Assembly: GCA_018402765.1 (NCBI GenBank)
Contig: JAGYIE010000002.1
Span: 372,001 to 436,000 of the forward strand
Length of the DNA stretch: 64,000 nt
Direction: 5' to 3'
DNA from: Vicingaceae bacterium
GTDB lineage: Bacteria > Bacteroidota > Bacteroidia > Flavobacteriales_E > Vicingaceae
Shown: one piece after another, positions 26,001-35,000 of the stretch
Numbering within the stretch: the first letter of the stretch is position 1
Layout: each line of letters opens with the position of its first letter
The notes under the pieces: model-generated
Database searches by the model: none
What the model saw: only the letters and a program-made list of their open reading frames with translations
Told to the model about the DNA's origin: nothing
Program-made: the position numbers and the translations under genes

Positions 26001-29000
26001 TCGTTATTCCTTGCTCCAGCTACTATTTTATTTCCTAAAGCATTTATGGCTACCGAATATCCAAAAAGATCATCAGCGTATTCTCCATCTAGTGCTGCTC
26101 CTAATTGTGTCCAGATACCGTTACTTAATTCATAAATTCGAACTTGTCCTGAATTGCTTCCATTGGCATCATTGTATATCGCACCTACCACTATTCGGTC
26201 TCCTTTGGCATTCATGTCTACTGACCAACCAAAACGATCATCTGCTGCTTGTCCGTTAAGATCTGCTCCTAACTGAACCCATACGCCACTGTCATAAGCA
26301 TATACACGAACTTGACCTGAGTTAACCCCACCAGCGTCACTAACTTGTGCACCAACTACCAAGCGGTCTCCTGCTGCATTTAGCGCGACATCCCATCCGA
26401 AATTATCGTCTGCAAATTCTCCTGCAATAGGATTACCGTACTGAACCCAAGCTGTACCATTCCATTTATATACCGTTACTTCTCCTGATTCTAAGCCATT
26501 TGGGTCATCTAATCGAGCGCCAACGGCCAAAATATCTCCAGCTTTATTTACTGCAACTGAGAATCCAAATTGATCTCCTGAACTTATCCCATCGATATCT
26601 GCTCCCAACTGATTAAAATTATACGGTGGGGTATAGGTTACATCGTAATTGCCGGCGGTTGATGCTGAAAGGTTGATTGTCCCTGTAATTGGATCTATCA
26701 CTAGTCCTGTAGTTGAACTAAATACCCCATCAACCACTCCAGTAACGGTAGCTTTTGGGTTTACTTCATTTATACAAAAAGTAGTCGCTCCATACGTGAA
26801 GTCGGTTGTATTGGCTTCTACTCGAATGGTCTGCGACATAAATCCTGCACAACCTCCAACTGTTGTTCCAGGTGTAGTATACGTTACTGCGTAAACCCCA
26901 GGTGTGGATGCGTCTAAATCGATTGCCCCTGTAGATGAATTAATTGATAACCCCGAGGTAGAGCTAAATGTGCCTCCTAACAGTCCTGTGATAACAGGTG
27001 TTGGATCGGCTTCTACACTGCAAAAATTAGTAGTACTGTAGGTAAATGAGGGATCCTCATTCGTAATAGTTAAATTTAGCGTAATCGTACTATCACAACC
27101 TAGAGTATTCGTTAAGGTCTCAAAATAAACACCTGATTCAAAATATAATTTGCCATTCTCAGGCCATGTATAAGTGCCGCAATTAGAAACAGTTTGTGAA
27201 TTTGAAGAACTTTGCCCTATAGAAATGGTAGCTTGGGAAACAGATGCTGATCCACAAGTATTTGAACTCAAATTATAGGAAACAACATAAGTCCCATCTG
27301 CAGAATTACTTAGATCAATCTCACCAGAATTTGCATCTATGGATAGCCCTACTGTGGATGAAAATGTTCCGCCTGTTGAGCCCGTTATCACAGGAGTTGG
27401 ATCTACTCCGGCTGAGCAATAATTTGATGAAGCATAACTAATAGAAGCAATAGGAGACAATGTAATACTTACAGGTGAAGATTGCGAGCATTGATCAAAT
27501 TTCTCATAAACTCGAACGTGGCCTGAATTGCTGCCGCCACCATCATTCCCTATAGCACCTGAAGCCACTCGGTCGCCTATTGCATTAATTGCAACAGAAA
27601 ATCCTAAATAATCATCTTGTGCTTCTCCATCTAAATGCGCTCCTAATTTAAACCAGCTACTTCCGTTAATTTCATATATGCTAGTTTGGCCTGAATTTCT
27701 TCCATTCCCATCATCTAACCATGCTCCAACAACTATTCGATCACCTAGGTCGTTCATCGCTACAGCATAGCCTAAGCGATCTTCATTATCTCCATTGATA
27801 TCATTTCCGAGTTTGCCCCAAACACCACCGCTGAATTCATAAACTCTTACTTGACCGGAATTGTTAGGAACCGCATCACTTAAATGTGCACCGACTACAA
27901 TACGATTACCTGAAGCATTCATGCCTACTTCTATTCCAAATTGGTCTCCTGCAAAGGCGCCATCGATATCGGTTCCCAATTGTGTCCAAGTCCCACTTAT
28001 TAATCCATAAACACTAACTTGTCCTGATGAAGGGCCATTCGCATTACTTGCAAATGCTCCAATAACTACCTTATCACCTAAATCATTTATCGCTACTGAA
28101 TTTCCAAATTGGTCTCCTGCAAATGCACCATCTAATGTTGCACCCAATTGAACCCACAATCCATTGATTAACTCATACATTGTTGCCTGCCCTGAATTGC
28201 TGCCATTTACATCATTCAATAGTGCCCCTACAACAATTCGATCTCCTCCTGCATTTATATCGACTGAGTAACCAAATTGATCATTTGCAAATGCTCCATT
28301 TATAGCTTGTCCAAGCTGATGCCAAGTCCCATTATCATAAGAGTAAACTCGCACTTGACCTGAATTGCCACCATTATCATCTTTAGATCGAGCACCTACT
28401 ATTAAGCGATTTCCTGCCGCATTCAATGCTACATCCCAACCAAATTGATCATCTGCTGATTCTCCTGCTATCGAATTGCCGTATTGAACCCAAGCTGTTC
28501 CATCCCATTGGTATACAAAAACTTCTCCTGAGCTTGCTCCGTTTGGGTCATCATAGCGAGCGCCTACGGCCATGATATCTCCAACTTTGTTAAACGCTAT
28601 AGCATTTCCAAATTCATCGCCAGCACTTTTTCCATCCAAATCTGCGCCTAACTGATTAAAGTTAGACGGTGGAGTGTAACTGATATTGTAATTCCCAGGA
28701 GTGGAGGCCAATAAATTAATCGTTCCTGTTGATGGGTCAATTATCAACCCTGTTGAGGAGCTGAATATTCCACCTGCAACTCCTGTAATTGTAGGAATTG
28801 GATCTACATCATTAGAACAAAAAGCCGTTGTGCTATAATTAAAATCAATTGAAGTAGATAATACCCTTATAATTTGCGAAGAATTACCTCGACAACTACC
28901 TATAGCAGTACCAGAGGTAGTGTACGTTACATCGTAAATGCCAGGGGTAGACGCATCTAAATCGATTGCTCCTGTGGATGAATTAATTACAAGGCCTGAT

Positions 29001-32000
29001 GTAGAGCTAAATGTGCCTCCTAAAGTACCTGTAATGGTTGGTGTTGGGTCTGCTTCAATACTGCAATAACTCGATGAATTGTAACTAAATGTTGGATCCT
29101 CTTGTTGTTGAAGTATTATTGGTAAGGGTAAAGGACAAATTACAGGAGTTTCATAAACTCGAACGTGGCCTGAATTGCTGCCGCCACCATCATTCCCTAT
29201 AGCACCTGAAGCCACTCGGTCGCCTATTGCATTAATTGCAACAGAAATTCCTGAATAATCATTAGCCGCTTCACCGTCTAAGTCAAAACCCAATTGTTCC
29301 CATAGACTTCCTTTAATTTCATAAACCCGAGTATGCCCAGAGTTAGAGCCATTCCCATCATCGAAATATGCTCCAACTACTATTCGATCGCCTGCATCGT
29401 TCATCGCTACAGCATAGCCAAAACGATCATCATTACTCTCTCCATTGATATCATTTCCGATTTTGCGCCAAGCTCCTCCGCTGAATTCGTATACTCTCAC
29501 TTGACCAGCATCGTTAGGAACTGCATCATTTAAATCTGCGCCAACGACAATACGATTACCTGAAGCATTCATGCCAACTTCTATTCCAAATCGATCACCT
29601 GCAAAAGCGCCATCGATATCGGTTCCCAATTGTGTCCAAGTCCCACTTATTAATCCATAAACACTAACTTGTCCTGATGAAGGGCCATTGGCATTACTTG
29701 CAAAGGCTCCTATAACTACCTTATCGCCTAAATCATTTATCGCTACTGAATTTCCAAATTGATCGTTTGCAAATGCGCCATCTAATGAAGCGCCTAATTG
29801 AACCCACAATCCATTGACTAACTCATAAATTGTTGCCTGCCCTGAATTACTGCCATTTACATCATTCAATCGCGCTCCAACAACAATTCGACCTCCTACT
29901 GCATTTATATCGACTGAGTAACCAAATTGATCATTTGCAAATGCTCCATTTATAGCTTGTCCAAGCTGCTGCCAAGTCCCATTATCATAAGAGTAAACTC
30001 GCACTTGACCGGAGTTATTCCCATTTGCGTCATTATGAATAGCTCCAACAATTAACCGGTCTCCGGATGCATTTAATGCGACATCCCAACCAAAACGATC
30101 ATCTGCTGATTCTCCTGCTATCGAATTACCATATTGAACCCAAGCTGTTCCATCCCATTGGTATACAAAAACTTCTCCTGAGTTTGCTCCGTTTGGGTCA
30201 TCATAGCGAGCGCCTGCGGCCATGATATCTCCAACTTTGTTAAACGCTATGGCGTTTCCAAACTCATCGCCAGCACTTTTCCCATCCAAATCTGCACCTA
30301 GCTGATTAAAGTTAGACGGTGGAGTGTAACTGACATTGTAATTCCCAGGTGTGGAGGCCAATAAATTAATCGTTCCTGTTAATGAATCGATTACTAAGCC
30401 TGTGCTAGACGTAAACTTTCCATTTAATACACCTGTTACGGTTGCTTTTGGATTGGTATCGTTAATGCAAAAAGTGGTTGCCGTATAGTTAAAGTCGGTT
30501 GTAGTAGCTGAAATGATTAGTTGTTGTGTCAATACGCCGGCACAACTGCCTATTGTACTTCCTGAAGTGGTGTACGTTACATCGTAAACGCCAGGGGTAG
30601 ACACATCTAAATCGATGGCTCCTGTGGATGAATTAATTACAAGGCCTGATGTAGAGCTAAATGTGCCTCCTAAAGTACCTGTAATGGTTGGTGTTGGGTC
30701 TGCTTCAATACTGCAATAACTCGATGAATTGTAGGTAAATGTTGGATCCTCTTGTTGTTGAAGTATTATTGGTAAGGGTAAAGGACAAATTACAGGGGTT
30801 TCATAAACCCGAACGTGGCCTGAATTGCTGCCGCCACCATCATTCCCTACAGCACCTGAAGCCACTCGGTCGCCTGTTCCATTTATTGCAACAGAAATTC
30901 CTGAATAATCAATAGCCGCTTCCCCGTCTAAGTCAAAGCCCAATTGTTCCCATAGACTTCCTTTAATTTCATATACCCGAGTATGCCCAGAGTTAGAGCC
31001 ATTCCCATCATCGAAATATGCTCCAACTACTATTCGATCGCCTGCATCGTTCATCGCTACAGCATAGCCAAAACGATCATCATTACTCTCTCCATTGATA
31101 TCATTTCCGATTTTGCGCCAAGCTCCTCCGCTGAATTCGTATACTCTCACTTGACCAGCATCGTTAGGAACTGCATCATTTAAATCTGCGCCAACGACAA
31201 TACGATTACCTGAAGCATTCATGCCAACTTCTATTCCAAATCGATCACCTGCAAAAGCGCCATCGATATCGGTTCCCAATTGTGTCCAAGTCCCACTTAT
31301 TAATCCATAAACACTAACTTGTCCTGATGAAGGGCCATTGGCATTACTTGCAAAGGCTCCTATAACTACCTTATCGCCTAAATCATTTATCGCTACTGAA
31401 TTTCCAAATTGATCGTTTGCAAATGCGCCATCTAATGAAGCGCCTAATTGAACCCACAATCCATTGACTAACTCATAAATTGTTGCCTGCCCTGAATTAC
31501 TGCCATTTACATCATTCAATCGCGCTCCAACAACAATTCGACCTCCTACTGCATTTATATCGACTGAGTAACCAAATTGATCATTTGCAAATGCTCCATT
31601 TATAGCTTGTCCAAGCTGCTGCCAAGTCCCATTATCATAAGAGTAAACTCGCACTTGACCGGAGTTATTCCCATTTGCGTCATTATGAATAGCTCCAACA
31701 ATTAACCGGTCTCCGGATGCATTTAATGCGACATCCCAACCAAAACGATCATCTGCTGATTCTCCTGCTATCGAATTACCATATTGAACCCAAGCTGTTC
31801 CATCCCATTGGTATACAAAAACTTCTCCTGAGTTTGCTCCGTTTGGGTCATCATAGCGAGCGCCTGCGGCCATGATATCTCCAACTTTGTTAAACGCTAT
31901 GGCGTTTCCAAACTCATCGCCAGCACTTTTCCCATCCAAATCTGCACCTAGCTGATTAAAGTTAGACGGTGGAGTGTAACTGACATTGTAATTCCCAGGT

Positions 32001-35000
32001 GTGGAGGCCAATAAATTAATCGTTCCTGTTAATGAATCGATTACTAAGCCTGTGCTAGACGTAAACTTTCCATTTAATACACCTGTTACGGTTGCTTTTG
32101 GATTGGTATCGTTAATGCAAAAAGTGGTTGCCGTATAGTTAAAGTCGGTTGTAGTAGCTGAAATGATTAGTTGTTGTGTCAATACGCCGGCACAACTGCC
32201 TATTGTACTTCCTGAAGTGGTGTACGTTACATCGTAAACGCCAGGGGTAGACACATCTAAATCGATGGCTCCTGTGGATGAATTAATTACAAGGCCTGAT
32301 GTAGAGCTAAATGTGCCTCCTAAAGTACCTGTAATGGTTGGTGTTGGGTCTGCTTCAATACTGCAATAACTCGATGAATTGTAGGTAAATGTTGGATCCT
32401 CTTGTTGTTGAAGTATTATTGGTAAGGGTAAAGGACAAATTACAGGGGTTTCATAAACCCGAACGTGGCCTGAATTGCTGCCGCCACCATCATTCCCTAC
32501 AGCACCTGAAGCCACTCGGTCGCCTGTTCCATTTATTGCAACAGAAATTCCTGAATAATCAATAGCCGCTTCCCCGTCTAAGTCAAAGCCCAATTGTTCC
32601 CATAGACTTCCTTTAATTTCATATACCCGAGTATGCCCAGAGTTAGAGCCATTCCCATCATCGAAATATGCTCCAACTACTATTCGATCGCCTGCATCGT
32701 TCATCGCTACAGCATAGCCAAAACGATCATCATTACTCTCTCCATTGATATCATTTCCGATTTTGCGCCAAGCTCCTCCGCTGAATTCGTATACTCTCAC
32801 TTGACCAGCATCGTTAGGAACTGCATCATTTAAATCTGCGCCAACGACAATACGATTACCTGAAGCATTCATGCCAACTTCTATTCCAAATCGATCACCT
32901 GCAAAAGCGCCATCGATATCGGTTCCCAATTGTGTCCAAGTCCCACTTATTAATCCATAAACACTAACTTGTCCTGATGAAGGGCCATTGGCATTACTTG
33001 CAAAGGCTCCTATAACTACCTTATCGCCTAAATCATTTATCGCTACTGAATTTCCAAATTGATCGTTTGCAAATGCGCCATCTAATGAAGCGCCTAATTG
33101 AACCCACAATCCATTGACTAACTCATAAATTGTTGCCTGCCCTGAATTACTGCCATTTACATCATTCAATCGCGCTCCAACAACAATTCGACCTCCTACT
33201 GCATTTATATCGACTGAGTAACCAAATTGATCATTTGCAAATGCTCCATTTATAGCTTGTCCAAGCTGCTGCCAAGTCCCATTATCATAAGAGTAAACTC
33301 GCACTTGACCGGAGTTATTCCCATTTGCGTCATTATGAATAGCTCCAACAATTAACCGGTCTCCGGATGCATTTAATGCGACATCCCAACCAAAACGATC
33401 ATCTGCTGATTCTCCTGCTATCGAATTACCATATTGAACCCAAGCTGTTCCATCCCATTGGTATACAAAAACTTCTCCTGAGTTTGCTCCGTTTGGGTCA
33501 TCATAGCGAGCGCCTGCGGCCATGATATCTCCAACTTTGTTAAACGCTATGGCGTTTCCAAACTCATCGCCAGCACTTTTCCCATCCAAATCTGCACCTA
33601 GCTGATTAAAGTTAGACGGTGGAGTGTAACTGACATTGTAATTCCCAGGTGTGGAGGCCAATAAATTAATCGTTCCTGTTAATGAATCGATTACTAAGCC
33701 TGTGCTAGACGTAAACTTTCCATTTAATACACCTGTTACGGTTGCTTTTGGATTGGTATCGTTAATGCAAAAAGTGGTTGCCGTATAGTTAAAGTCGGTT
33801 GTAGTAGCTGAAATGATTAGTTGTTGTGTCAATACGCCGGCACAACTGCCTATTGTACTTCCTGAAGTGGTGTACGTTACATCGTAAACGCCAGGGGTAG
33901 ACACATCTAAATCGATGGCTCCTGTGGATGAATTAATTACAAGGCCTGATGTAGAGCTAAATGTGCCTCCTAAAGTACCTGTAATGGTTGGTGTTGGGTC
34001 TGCTTCAATACTGCAATAACTCGATGAATTGTAGGTAAATGTTGGGTTTTCATCTTGTTTAAGTTCTATAGCCAATGGAAGAGGACAACTTTCTATAGTT
34101 TGATAAACCCGAACGTGGCCTGAATTACTGCCGCCGCCATCGTTTAGTTGAGCTCCGGATGTAACTATATCTCCTGCGCCGTTAATTGCTACAGACCATC
34201 CTGACCAATCGTCTTGTGCTTCTCCGTCTAAGTCAAAACCTAGTATATTCCAATAGCCTTTTTCTAATCCATAAACTCTTGCATGGCCTGAATTACTACC
34301 TCCACCATCATTTTGCCAAGCACCGATTACAACTTTATCTCCTATATCATTAATAGAAACAGAATTTCCATCAGCCCCACCTGAGTAATCTTGATTTGCT
34401 TCACCCAAAATATCTTGCCCTACTTGTGTCCAAGTATTTCCTGTATTGCGGTAAATTCTTGCTAACCCTTTTTGATTGTCTTCATTAGGTGCAGTTGCAA
34501 CAACCATATCCCCAGCCGCATTCATATCTACAGACCAACCAAAATATGTATTTGCTGTTTTCCCATTAATATCAGCACCGACTTGATTCCAACTTCCTAA
34601 ATTGTACGCATAAACTCTAACATGACCCGCATCATTAGCAAGCCCATCGTTGAATCTACCTCCTGCAACCACTCGATCGCCTAAATCATTCATTGCAACA
34701 GAAAAACCAAATTCATCTCCTGGCATCTCTCCATCGATATCTGAACCCAACTGAGCCCATAAACCATTAATCAACCCATAAATTCTTACATGACCTGAGT
34801 TACTCCCGTTACCATCATTGAATCTAGCTCCTGCTACTATCCGATCTCCTTGTGCATTGATATCAACTGACCAACCAAATCGATCGTCATTTGCCTCTCC
34901 ATCTATATCTTGTCCAAGTTGATTCCAAACCCCATTATTATAACTATATACCCGAACGTGACCTGAATTACTGCCACCATCATCATTTAATTGAGCACCT

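Noticed and set aside
20810-26038. Many plus-strand open frames of 60-130 codons repeated at 1,653-bp spacing, opposite giant 1
   Set aside because: They are antisense shadows of the repeated modules. Their sequences follow the codon pattern of the minus-strand protein, and they show no recognisable domains and no independent start context.
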